Shown here in pieces: positions 1-9,417 of a stretch of 64,000 bases of DNA. How positions within the stretch are numbered: position 1 is the first letter of the stretch; each line of letters opens with the position of its first letter. The stretch covers positions 62,001 through 126,000 of the forward strand of contig JAHCAM010000003.1 in assembly GCA_019634895.1 (NCBI GenBank). The letters are read 5' to 3'. Source of the DNA: Steroidobacteraceae bacterium. Lineage in GTDB: Bacteria; Pseudomonadota; Gammaproteobacteria; Steroidobacterales; Steroidobacteraceae. The notes below the pieces were generated by a model, which worked only from the letters and a program-made list of their open reading frames with translations, made no database searches and had not been told where the DNA came from. A program made the translations under genes and the position numbers.

Positions 1-1080
1 AAGGCGGCGGTCGAGATTCCCGCGCCGGTGTCCGGCACCGTGGTGTCCATCACCGGCCAGCCCGGCGACATGGTGGCGGTCGGTTCCGAGCTGATCGTGT
101 TCGAAACTTCCGCAACGCCGGCGTCGGCCCCGGTCACTGAGGCCAAAGCCGCGTCGGCAAGACCGGCCGCGGCGGTTGTGGTTGCCGCTGCACCCGCTGC
201 GAATTCGGGCCGCGTGATGGCATCCCCGGCGACCCGGCGCAAGGCGCATGTCGCGGGTGTCGACCTCGCCACCGTGCCGGGCAGCGGCCCCGGAGGCCGC
301 ATTTCGGCGCAGGACCTCGAGGCGGTGATCGCCGGCCGCGCGGGCGGCGCGGCGCGCCCCGCGGCGCGCGCGCAGAAGGGCGGCGTGGAGGAGATCAAGG
401 TCATCGGCGTGCGGCGCCTGATCGCCGAGCGCATGGGCGCCGCCAAGCGCAACATCCCGCACTTCGCCTACGTCGAGGAAGTGGACGTCACCGAACTCGA
501 GTCCTTGCGCCAGTACCTGAACTCGCGCCAGCCGAAGGGCGCGCCCTCGCTGACCTACCTGCCGTTCCTGGTCACCGGCCTGGTGCGGGTGCTCGAGGAC
601 TTCCCGCAGTGCAACGCGCTCTACGACGCCGAGCGCAACCTGATCCTGCGCCACCGCGCGGTGCACGTGGGCGTCGCCACGCAGACGCCGGACGGCCTCA
701 AGGTGCCGGTCGTGCGCCATGCGGAAGCGCGCTCGCTCGCCGATCTCGCGGCCGAGATTCGCCGCGTCTCCGAGGCGGCGCGCAGCAACAAGGCGACGCG
801 CGACGAGCTCACGGGCTCGACCATCACGGTCACCAGCCTCGGCAAGCTGGGCGGCATTGCCTCGACCCCCGTGATCAACGCGCCCGAGGTCGCAATCATC
901 GGCGTCAACAAGGCGGTGGAGCGCCCGGTCGTCGCCAATGGCGCGATCGCGATCCGCCGCATCATGAACCTGTCTTCTTCCTTCGACCATCGGTTCGTGG
1001 ACGGCTTCGACGCCGCCGCCATGATCCAGGCCCTGAAAGAGCGCCTCGAGCATCCTGCCACCCTCTTCATACAGGATTGA
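1..1080 (+). CDS. Dihydrolipoamide acyltransferase E2 of a 2-oxoacid dehydrogenase, probably branched-chain type (5' truncated)
   Basis: This is the E2 core of a 2-oxoacid dehydrogenase complex, moving acyl groups from lipoyl-lysine to CoA in the cytoplasm. The reading frame is open to the window edge. The first codon is Lys followed by AAVEIPAP, which fits the position of the lipoylated Lys in the usual DKAxVEVP turn, so only the front of the lipoyl domain is missing. An Ala/Pro linker, a peripheral subunit-binding domain (PATRRKA, GSGPGGRI) and the catalytic domain follow, with the active-site His in SSFDHRFVDG. The stretch IPHFAYVEEVDVTELE and the aminotransferase gene 5 bases downstream favour a branched-chain substrate over pyruvate. 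That substrate choice is inference; E1 and E3 genes would lie upstream, outside the window. Confidence 0.9.
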   Translation, partial: KAAVEIPAPVSGTVVSITGQPGDMVAVGSELIVFETSATPASAPVTEAKAASARPAAAVVVAAAPAANSGRVMASPATRRKAHVAGVDLATVPGSGPGGRISAQDLEAVIAGRAGGAARPAARAQKGGVEEIKVIGVRRLIAERMGAAKRNIPHFAYVEEVDVTELESLRQYLNSRQPKGAPSLTYLPFLVTGLVRVLEDFPQCNALYDAERNLILRHRAVHVGVATQTPDGLKVPVVRHAEARSLADLAAEIRRVSEAARSNKATRDELTGSTITVTSLGKLGGIASTPVINAPEVAIIGVNKAVERPVVANGAIAIRRIMNLSSSFDHRFVDGFDAAAMIQALKERLEHPATLFIQD

Positions 1081-1085
1081 AACCC

Positions 1086-2120
1086 ATGAACGCACGCGCC
1101 ATGCCACAGCCCGCCGCCGCCACGACCCGCCCCGCCTTCGGCACCGTGCTCGCGAGCACGATGGCGGTCGCCAGCTGGCGCGACGGCAAGTGGTCGGCGC
1201 ACGAGCTGCGCAAATACGGGCCGATCGAGCTGTCGCCCGCGATCCATGGCCTGCACTACGGCAGCACCTGCTTCGAGGGCTTCAAGGCCTATCGCTGGGC
1301 GGACGGCAGCATCAACATCTTCCGCATGGACCGGCACGTGGCGCGCATGCGCCAGAGCGCCAGGGGCCTGTGCCTGCCGCAGCCGGACGCCGCCCAGCTC
1401 ACCGCCATGATCACGCAGGTCGTGGACCGCGTGCGCGACGAGGTGCCGGAGGCGCCCGGCGCGCTGTACCTGCGGCCCATGCTGTTCGGCACCGGCGCCT
1501 CCATCGGCGGGGCCACCTCGCCCGCGACCGAGGCGATGCTGATCGTGCTGGCGAGCCCGGTATGGGACTACTTCACCAAGGGGCCGAAGCCGCTGCGCAT
1601 CTACGTCGAGGAGCAGATTTCGCGCACCGCCACGCTCATGGGCATGATCAAGACCGGCGGCAACTACGCTGCGGCGCTCGCGCCCACCGTGCAGGCGCGC
1701 CAGCAGCATCAGGCCGACCAGGTGGTGTTCTGCCCGGGCGGGCAGGTGCAGGAGACCGGCGCCGCCAACTTCCTGCTGATCCGCGACGGCAGGATCCTGA
1801 CGCGCGCGCTCGATCCCACCATCCTGCACGGCGTCACGCGCGATTCTCTGCTGACGATCGCACCCGACATGGGCCTTGAGGTCGAGGAACGCATCGTCAC
1901 CACTGACGAGATGTTCGAGTGGGTGAAGGACGGCGAGGCCGCACTCTGCGGCACGGCGGCAGTCCTATCGGGTGTCGGAACTCTCGTGCGCTCGGGCGGG
2001 CGTGAATACAAGGTCGGCAGCGGCGAAGTGGGCCCGAACACCAGGCGCCTGCGCGCCGCGCTGGTCGCCATGCAGCAGGGCGAGGTGCCGACCCCGGCCG
2101 GCTGGACCACGCGGGTCTGA
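1086..2120 (+). CDS. ilvE: Branched-chain amino acid aminotransferase
   Basis: This 344-residue fold-type IV PLP aminotransferase interconverts Leu, Ile and Val with their 2-oxo acids using 2-oxoglutarate/glutamate. The PLP Lys is K189 in GMIKTGGNY. Other family marks are the N-terminal LHYGSTCFEGFKAYR, YLRPMLFG, and QETGAANFLL near the C-terminus. Length is close to BCAT family members with the long N-terminus. The ATG lies 5 bases after the E2 stop, so the two are probably co-transcribed, and the aminotransferase would feed 2-oxo acids to the dehydrogenase. It could also serve biosynthesis; the neighbour favours catabolism. Confidence 0.93.
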   Translation: MNARAMPQPAAATTRPAFGTVLASTMAVASWRDGKWSAHELRKYGPIELSPAIHGLHYGSTCFEGFKAYRWADGSINIFRMDRHVARMRQSARGLCLPQPDAAQLTAMITQVVDRVRDEVPEAPGALYLRPMLFGTGASIGGATSPATEAMLIVLASPVWDYFTKGPKPLRIYVEEQISRTATLMGMIKTGGNYAAALAPTVQARQQHQADQVVFCPGGQVQETGAANFLLIRDGRILTRALDPTILHGVTRDSLLTIAPDMGLEVEERIVTTDEMFEWVKDGEAALCGTAAVLSGVGTLVRSGGREYKVGSGEVGPNTRRLRAALVAMQQGEVPTPAGWTTRV

Positions 2121-2142
2121 CGGCGCCCGCGGCGGCAGCCCG

Positions 2143-3315
2143 ATGAAAGGCCGCACCCGCGTCAACCATCCGCCCGAGGTCGCGCTGCCGGCGGACAACC
2201 GCCCGCTGGTCGCGCCGATCTACGAGTCGGTCAAGTTCGCCTTCGAGACGCTCGAGGAGACGCTGCGATTCAACCGCGGCGAGCGCGAGGGCTATTTCTA
2301 CACGCGGCGCGCCAATCCCACCACGCGCCAGCTCGAGAAACTGCTGGCGGAGCTGCAGCAGCGCGATGACTGCGTCGCGACCGGCTCCGGCGCGGCGGCG
2401 ATCGCCACCTGCCTGATCTCCCAGCTGCGCGCCGGCGACCACATCCTCTGCTTCGTCGAGACCTATGCGCCCAGCCTCGCATTGATCCGCGGGACGCTGC
2501 ACCGGCTGGGCGTCACATATACGATGCTCTCGATCGAGGACGACGCCGGCATCGAACGCGAGCTCGGGCAGCGCAAGACGAAGATCGTCTTCTTCGAGTC
2601 GCCCACCAACCCCATCACCCGCATCGCCGACATCGCGCGCATCACGCAGGCCGCGCATGCGGCCGGCGCGCTGACGGTCATGGACAACACTTTCGCCGGC
2701 TTCCACAACCACGGCCAGTACGGCGTGGATGTGTTCGTGCACAGCCTGACCAAGTACGCCTCCGGCCACGGCGACGTGATGGGCGGCGCCGTCATCGCGC
2801 GCGCGGAGCTTGCGCGCGAGATCCGGCGGGAGGGCGTGCTGCTGGGGCCGCTGCTCGACCCCCATGCCGCGTTCCTCGTCATGCGCGGCATGAGGACCTA
2901 TTACCTGCGCTACGAGGCGCAGGCGGCCTCCGCCATGAAGATCGCCCGGTTTCTCGCCAGCCATTCGGCAGTCGCGCGTGTGCATTACCCGGGCCTGCCA
3001 GACCACCCGCGCCACGCGCTGGCGCGCGCGCAGATGCACGAATTCGGCTCGATCGTGAGCTTCGACCTCGCGGGCGGGGCGGAAGCCGTGCGGCCATTCA
3101 TGGATACGCTCGAGTTCTTCGCGATCACGCCGAGCCTGGGTTCGGTCGAGTCGCTCGCGATGCCGCCGCAGTTGCTCGGCGTGCGCGGACTCAGCAAGGA
3201 GCAGCGCGCAATGTCGGGAATCGGGGAGGGGACGGTGCGGCTGTCGGTCGGGATCGAGGATACCGAGGAGCTGATCGGGGACCTGGAGGCGGCGCTGTCC
3301 AGGACTTTCGACTAG
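2143..3315 (+). CDS. Cys/Met metabolism PLP-dependent enzyme (cystathionine gamma-lyase/synthase or methionine gamma-lyase type)
   Basis: This 390-residue fold-type I PLP enzyme belongs to the trans-sulfuration family. The PLP Lys is K204 in HSLTKYASGHGD, the phosphate-binding turn is GSGAAAIA, and the C-terminus carries the usual RLSVGIEDTEELIGDLE. Family members cleave or exchange C-gamma bonds of cystathionine, homocysteine or methionine, and the exact reaction cannot be read from motifs. It starts 22 bases after ilvE on the same strand. A gamma-lyase would release 2-oxobutanoate, a substrate accepted by branched-chain dehydrogenases, so a joint catabolic role with the two upstream genes is a reasonable inference. 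Confidence 0.85.
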   Translation: MKGRTRVNHPPEVALPADNRPLVAPIYESVKFAFETLEETLRFNRGEREGYFYTRRANPTTRQLEKLLAELQQRDDCVATGSGAAAIATCLISQLRAGDHILCFVETYAPSLALIRGTLHRLGVTYTMLSIEDDAGIERELGQRKTKIVFFESPTNPITRIADIARITQAAHAAGALTVMDNTFAGFHNHGQYGVDVFVHSLTKYASGHGDVMGGAVIARAELAREIRREGVLLGPLLDPHAAFLVMRGMRTYYLRYEAQAASAMKIARFLASHSAVARVHYPGLPDHPRHALARAQMHEFGSIVSFDLAGGAEAVRPFMDTLEFFAITPSLGSVESLAMPPQLLGVRGLSKEQRAMSGIGEGTVRLSVGIEDTEELIGDLEAALSRTFD

Positions 3316-5029
3316 GCGCTGCTCGCGACCCGTACCCGGTGCGGGTGATACGGCAGCACTTCGACGACATCCCCGGCCACGAGCCGCTCCTGCAGCGCCC
3401 GCCACCAGGCCGCCTCGAGCAACTCGCCGTGCTTCTCGAGGAACACCTCGCGCAGGCGGCCCTCGAATCCCAGGAAGCGCAGGAATGTCTCGGGGAACAC
3501 GTCGTTGTCGGCGACGTGGAACCAGGGTTCGTCGCGCATCTCGTCCTCGACCGACTGCGCCTGCGGCAGGTCGCGGAAGCGGCAGTCGGTGACGCGGCAC
3601 AGCTCGTCGTAGTCGTAGAAGATCACGCGGCTGTGGCGCGTGACGCCGAAGTTCTTGAGCAGCAGGTCGCCGGCGAAGATGTTGGTGTAGGCCAGGTCGC
3701 GGATCGACTGGCCATAGTCGATGACCGCGAGCTCCGCCTGCTCCGGGGTCGCGGTGCGCAGGTAGAGGTTCAGGGGGACCATGCGCCGCTCGATGTAGGC
3801 ATGGCCGATGACGAGGTCGTCGCCGTCCGGCTGCACGTTGAGCGCGCAATCGGTGACCAGCTCCTCCAGCATGTCCGGCGCGAAGCGCGCGCGCGGCAGG
3901 CGGATGCGCTTGAACTCCTGCGCGTCCACCAGCCGTCCGGCGCGGTCGTGCTTGAACACGAGGTCGTACTTGGCCATGACCTCCTCGCGGCGGATGTTCT
4001 TGACCGCCGGGAAGCGGTCGCGGATCACCTTGAACACCACGTCGTGGTTCTCGAGCGTGAAGCAGGCCATGACGAGCCCGCGCTCGCCGGGCGCGCGCAC
4101 GAAGCGATCGGCCGTGTCCTGCAGGTGGCGGAAGATCTCGCGGAAGCGCTCGGTCTTGCCCTGCTTGGCGCGCCCGAGCACGGTAAACAGCTCGGACACC
4201 GGCTTGACCGGCAGGATCGACTGCAGGAACAGCACCGCATCCGCGACGCGCTCGAGGTCCACGTGGAAGTAGGAGCGCGTGAACGAGAACAGGATCGAGA
4301 CGTCGCTCTCGCGCAGCATCACCGCGTCCACCAGCACGCCCCTGGGGCCGTTCCTGATCGCGATCGCGAGCGGCAGGCGCCAGCCGTCGCCGTTGATGCG
4401 CCCGACCAGGTAGGCGCGGCTCATCTGGTAGAACACCGGGCGGATGATCTCGACGTCGAGCAGCCGCCGCTTCTCGCCGAGGCGGCCGAGTTCCAGCTCG
4501 ACGTCGGTGGTGACGTGGCCGACGCTGCCCTCGAAGTCGCGCCAGGGCGTGCGGAAGCGGTAGTCGGAGAGGATCTCCTCGAACAGCAGGTCGAGCGAGC
4601 CGCGGTTGGCGTAGCGGCGGGCGACGTTCTCGGCGCCGGCGCCGCGCAGCGGATCGAGGTCGAGCGCGAAGAACTCGATCTCGGCATGCACGCCCACGGT
4701 GCCGAACAGCTGGCGCGTGATCGAGCTGAAGAAGGTCTTGAGGAACTCGGGGTCGGCGAGGCCGGCGATGCGCAGCGCGTAGTCGTCCTTGATCGCCTGC
4801 CAGAGCGCCACGTCGAGCGCACTCGGGCCGAGCCGCTCGCGCATGGCCGCGACGGTCTCGTCCACCATGCGGGCGTAGAGGTCGAGGCGCTCGACCACGT
4901 CCGCCTGGCTGCCCTTCCAGTCGAGGTTCTCGAAGCGTTCGGGGGCGCGGCGCGTGATCGCGCGGTACTGCGCGTTGTAGCTCGCGAAGGCCGCGACGAT
5001 CGCGGCGGAGGCCCGGGCGGCGGCGTCGC

Positions 5030-5033
<4 letters not shown>
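3312..5033 (-). CDS. aceK: Isocitrate dehydrogenase kinase/phosphatase
   Basis: AceK phosphorylates and dephosphorylates isocitrate dehydrogenase, switching carbon between the TCA cycle and the glyoxylate shunt. With the TTG start the product is 573 residues, close to the E. coli enzyme (578). The nucleotide site is [19 protein letters not shown], and the kinase-like catalytic segment is [17 protein letters not shown] followed by [11 protein letters not shown]. No ATG lies near the N-terminus. The TTG at 5033 overlaps the icd stop as TTGA and gives the expected length, which decides the start. The 3' end overlaps the last 4 bases of the convergent PLP-enzyme gene. Unlike E. coli, where aceK follows aceBA, it is coupled here to its own substrate gene. 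Confidence 0.95.
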
Positions 5034-6331
<1,298 letters not shown>

Positions 6332-6417
6332 ACGGTGGGAAGTCCTCGATTAATAAGCAAATATTAGCACAGGCCCGCATTGACCCCGAGGCCCGCCCGG
6401 GGGTACTGTGCGCCGTC
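6332..6417. promoter_or_regulatory. Divergent promoter region between icd and the metal-efflux operon
   Basis: These 86 bases separate two divergent operons. The half next to icd is A/T rich (TTAATAAGCAAATATTAGCAC) and probably holds the icd promoter. The other half holds a possible MerR-like promoter described separately. Exact start sites are not determined. Confidence 0.6.
6380..6409 (+). promoter_or_regulatory. Candidate MerR/CueR-style promoter for the efflux operon
   Basis: TTGACC (6380-6385) and TACTGT (6404-6409) are 18 bases apart. An inverted repeat, ACCCC (6383-6387) and GGGGT (6400-6404), lies across the spacer, overlapping the -35 box and touching the -10 box. That is the geometry of metal-sensing MerR-family operators. 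The spacer is one base shorter than typical and the arms are simple G/C runs in a G+C-rich genome, so chance is possible. Transcription would start about two bases before the ATG at 6418. Confidence 0.35.
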
Positions 6418-6834
6418 ATGAGCCTGCTCGCCGCACTGCGTTACCACCAGAGCCGGGCCGCGCGCCTGGCGGCGGCGGCGTTCGCATTCGGCTGGCTCGG
6501 GTTCGCGGTCGCGCCCTGCCAGGCGATGATGCCGGCGCCGGACGAGGCCCCGCAGCACGGCTCCATGCCGATGGACGACTGCGGGCACTGCCCGCCGGCG
6601 GAATCCGTTCCCGATTGCGCGGACGTCGCCGCTGCCGACTGCGTGTCTTCCGCGCAGCCGGCGATCGAGCTGCGCAAGCTCGAGTTGCCGAAGCCGGTCG
6701 CGGTGCTGCCGTCCGTCGTGGATGGCCGCGCGGTTCCGGCGCCCGCAGCCCGACCTCCGGATCATCCGCGCGCGCGCGCGGCGCCACTCCCGCACGCTAC
6801 GCTCCAGCAGCGCTACTGCTCCTACCTGAAATAG
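6418..6834 (+). CDS. Small exported Cys/Met/His-containing protein heading the metal-efflux operon
   Basis: I do not recognise a named family. The 138-residue product starts with a basic N-terminus and a hydrophobic segment ending AVAPCQAMM, consistent with a signal peptide or a membrane anchor. A short stretch after it is rich in possible soft-metal ligands (HGSMPMDDCGHCPPAE, then DCADVAAADC), and the C-terminus is Ala/Pro rich. It lies 49 bases before the outer-membrane channel gene on the same strand. Small Cys-rich periplasmic proteins are common next to copper and silver efflux genes, so metal binding or sensing is a plausible inference. The ATG used is the first in frame and sits just after the candidate promoter. 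Confidence 0.6.
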   Translation: MSLLAALRYHQSRAARLAAAAFAFGWLGFAVAPCQAMMPAPDEAPQHGSMPMDDCGHCPPAESVPDCADVAAADCVSSAQPAIELRKLELPKPVAVLPSVVDGRAVPAPAARPPDHPRARAAPLPHATLQQRYCSYLK

Positions 6835-6883
6835 CCGCTCCTGCCAGGTTCGCCCGTGTTCGGCGCCTTGCGCAGGAGGAGGC

Positions 6884-8149
6884 ATGCTCATTGATCTCGA
6901 CCCGAGGGCCGGTCTCAAGGCCCTGACGATTCTCGGTCTCGCGTTCGCTTCGGCGGCCGCGATGGCGGAGCCCGTTTCACTCGCCGAAGCCCAGGCGCTC
7001 GCGGTCGCGCGCGATGCCGGCGGCGCCGCCTACGTGGCGGAAGCCGCGGCGGCGCGCGAGCGCGCCGTCGCTGCCGGCGAGCTGCCGGATCCCGAGGCGC
7101 GCCTCGGCGCGGTCAACCTGCCCGCGGACTCGTTCGACTTCAGGCGCGAGGACATGACCATGATAGAGGTGGGCGTGATGCAGCGCTTCCCGCCCGGAAG
7201 GAGCCGCGGCCTTGCGCGCGGGCAGCTCGAGCATCACGCGCTGCACTTCGATGCGGAGGCCGCGGCGCGCGCGCGCGAGGTCCGCGCCGCGGTCGCGCGG
7301 CTGTGGCGCGAACTCGACTATCTCGAGGCGACCGAGGCGCTGGTCGTCGAGTCACGCGATCGCGCGATGCTGATGATCGAGGGCGAGGGTGCGGCCTACG
7401 CGAGCGGGGAGGGCCGCCAGGCGGACCTGCTTGCCGCGCGGCTTGAACTGCTCGAGGTCGAGCAGATGCTGATCGAACGCGGCCGCATGCGCGCGACTGC
7501 GCAGGCGGAACTCGAACGCTGGACCGGGGCGCTGGCCAGCGCGCGCGTGCCGGCACCGGAGCCCGAGCATCCGGCGCCGCTGGCCGTCCTGCGCGAGAGT
7601 CTGGCGTCGCATCCGATGCTGCAGGGCCTTGAGCACCAGGCCAATGCCGCCGACCTGGATGCCGCGCTCGCGCGCGAACGCTACAAGCCCTCCTTCGGCG
7701 TGGACCTGGGCTACGGCTTTCGCCAGGGCCGGGACATGGCGGGCGAGGGCCGGCCGGGCATGCTGACGGCGATGCTGACTTTCGACCTGCCGCTGTTCAC
7801 GCGCGACCGTCAGGACCGCGAACTGGCCGCCGCCCGTTCCATGAAGCGCGGCGCCGAGGCGCGCCGCGAGGACGCCGCGCGGGAACTCGAGTTCACGCTG
7901 CAGTCGGCCTACGCGCGGGCGGAGAGCCTGCGCGCGGCGCGGGATCTCTACCGGCAGGAAATGATGCCGGTCGGCGGCGCCGCCGTCGAAGCGGCCCTCG
8001 CGGGCTATCGCGCCGGCGAAGGGACGCTGGCCGAGGTCCTGGGCGCCCAGCGCCGGCTGCTCGAAATCCGCGACCGGGAGCTGCGATTGAGCGCGGAATT
8101 CGCGATCGTCGTTGCCGAGCTCGAGTCGCTGACCGGAGAACTGCCATGA
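6884..8149 (+). CDS. TolC-family outer-membrane channel of a heavy-metal efflux system (CusC/CzcC-like)
   Basis: This 421-residue protein is an outer-membrane efflux protein with the two helical repeats of the TolC family (VSLAEAQALAVARD near the start; long Ala/Glu/Arg-rich coiled segments around residues 130-200 and 310-400). A signal peptide ends near AAAMAEP. It would form the exit duct of a tripartite pump. The start ATG follows a strong AGGAGGAGG ribosome-binding site. Its stop overlaps the next start as ATGA, indicating translational coupling with the adaptor. The channel type alone does not give the substrate; the neighbours point to heavy metals. Confidence 0.88.
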   Translation: MLIDLDPRAGLKALTILGLAFASAAAMAEPVSLAEAQALAVARDAGGAAYVAEAAAARERAVAAGELPDPEARLGAVNLPADSFDFRREDMTMIEVGVMQRFPPGRSRGLARGQLEHHALHFDAEAAARAREVRAAVARLWRELDYLEATEALVVESRDRAMLMIEGEGAAYASGEGRQADLLAARLELLEVEQMLIERGRMRATAQAELERWTGALASARVPAPEPEHPAPLAVLRESLASHPMLQGLEHQANAADLDAALARERYKPSFGVDLGYGFRQGRDMAGEGRPGMLTAMLTFDLPLFTRDRQDRELAAARSMKRGAEARREDAARELEFTLQSAYARAESLRAARDLYRQEMMPVGGAAVEAALAGYRAGEGTLAEVLGAQRRLLEIRDRELRLSAEFAIVVAELESLTGELP

Positions 8150-9417
8150 ACAAACCTGTCGTCCTGTTGATGCTGTCGCTCGCGCTGGCGATGACGGCCG
8201 GATGCGGTCCGGCGCCGTCCGGCGACGAGCCGGAGCAGAAGGCCGAGCGCAAGCCGCTCTACTACCGCAACCCGATGGACCCGACCATCACCTCGCCGGT
8301 CCCGCGCAAGGACCACATGGGCATGGATTACATCCCGATCTATGAGGAAAGCGGTCCCGCGGCCGGGACCGGCGGGCCGATCGAGCTGTCGGCCGCAATG
8401 GCGGCGAACCTCGGCGTGCGCACCGCGGCCGTGCGCCGCGGCGCCGCAGGCGGCGAGATCCGCACCGCCGGCACCACCGCCTTCGACGAGCGCGGGCGCG
8501 TCGAAGTGCGGGTCAGGAGCGAGGGTTACGTCGAGCGGCTCGCGGTGCGCGCGCCGGGAGAGAGCGTGCGGCGCGGGCAGCTCCTGTTCGAGCTGTTCTC
8601 GCCGAAGCTGGCGGCGGCCGAGCGCGAGCTGGCGGCGGCGCTGGAGATGCAAGACGCGGTGCTCGCGGATGCCGCGGCTGCGCGGCTGCGCGCCCTCGGC
8701 GTGGATGCCGGCACCATCGAGCGCCTGCGCGCGGGCGGCGAGCCGGGCGCGCGCGTGCGCTACTTCGCGCCTGCCCCCGGCACCGTCGTCGAACTCGGCG
8801 TGCGCGAGGGTGGCATGGCCGCGCCCGGCATGAGTGCCATGACGCTCGCTCCGCTCGACCCGCTGTGGGTGGTGGCGGAGGTTCCGGAGCGTGTCTCTGC
8901 CGGCCTGCGGCCCGGGATGGCGGCGACCGTCAGTTTCGCGGCGCTGCCGGGCCGCCGCTTCGAGGCCAAGGTGCTGGAGCTGCTGCCCGCGCTGGATCCG
9001 GCGACCCGCACCCGCCAGGCGCGCATCGAGCTCGGCAATCCGGACGGCCTGCTCGCCGCCGGCATGGTCGCAGAGGTCGCTGTCGACGCTGGCGACGGCG
9101 GCCAGGCGCTTCTGGTGCCCATGGAATCCCTGATCCGCTCCGGCGGCGGCGATCGGATCGTGGTGGCGCTCGATGAGCGCCGCTTCGAGGTACGCGAGGT
9201 GGTCGCCGGCAGGGAAAGCGGCGATGAGGTCGAGATCCTGGAGGGATTGCAGGAGGGCGAGCGCGTGGTCGTCTCCGGCCAGTTCCTGATCGATTCCGAG
9301 TCGCGGCTGCGCTCCGGACTCGCGCGCTTCGAGGAACCGCAGCCGCCGCCGGCGGAGCACGACCACTCCGGGCATGCGCCGCCGGCCGAGCACGACCATT
9401 CGGGGCACGCGCCATGA
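8146..9417 (+). CDS. RND periplasmic adaptor lipoprotein with heavy-metal-binding domain (CusB-like)
   Basis: This membrane fusion protein (423 residues) links the inner-membrane pump to the outer-membrane channel. A lipobox-like MTAGC places the lipidated Cys at residue 20. Next comes a small heavy-metal-binding domain around residues 38-66 ([20 protein letters not shown], then GMDYIPIY), a feature of copper/silver adaptors. The barrel-sandwich and beta-barrel domains follow. The C-terminal tail carries two copies of [11 protein letters not shown], rich in His and Asp, which looks like an added metal-binding tail. Both ends overlap neighbours by 4 bases. Copper/silver or a divalent metal is likely; the exact ion is not proven. 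Confidence 0.9.
   Translation: MNKPVVLLMLSLALAMTAGCGPAPSGDEPEQKAERKPLYYRNPMDPTITSPVPRKDHMGMDYIPIYEESGPAAGTGGPIELSAAMAANLGVRTAAVRRGAAGGEIRTAGTTAFDERGRVEVRVRSEGYVERLAVRAPGESVRRGQLLFELFSPKLAAAERELAAALEMQDAVLADAAAARLRALGVDAGTIERLRAGGEPGARVRYFAPAPGTVVELGVREGGMAAPGMSAMTLAPLDPLWVVAEVPERVSAGLRPGMAATVSFAALPGRRFEAKVLELLPALDPATRTRQARIELGNPDGLLAAGMVAEVAVDAGDGGQALLVPMESLIRSGGGDRIVVALDERRFEVREVVAGRESGDEVEILEGLQEGERVVVSGQFLIDSESRLRSGLARFEEPQPPPAEHDHSGHAPPAEHDHSGHAP
9346..9411 (+). repeat. Tandem 33-base repeat (2 copies) encoding a His-rich tail
   Basis: Two adjacent 33-base units (9346-9378 and 9379-9411) each encode [11 protein letters not shown] and differ only at a few synonymous positions. They form the extreme C-terminus of the adaptor. 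A recent in-frame duplication is the simplest explanation. Confidence 0.9.

Noticed and set aside
1..1080. Pyruvate dehydrogenase E2 (aceF)
   Set aside because: Single lipoyl domain end, IPHFAYVEEVDVTELE core and aminotransferase neighbour fit a branched-chain complex better, though not proven.
9346..9411. Possible CRISPR-like tandem repeat
   Set aside because: Only two adjacent copies, no spacers, in frame within a protein tail.
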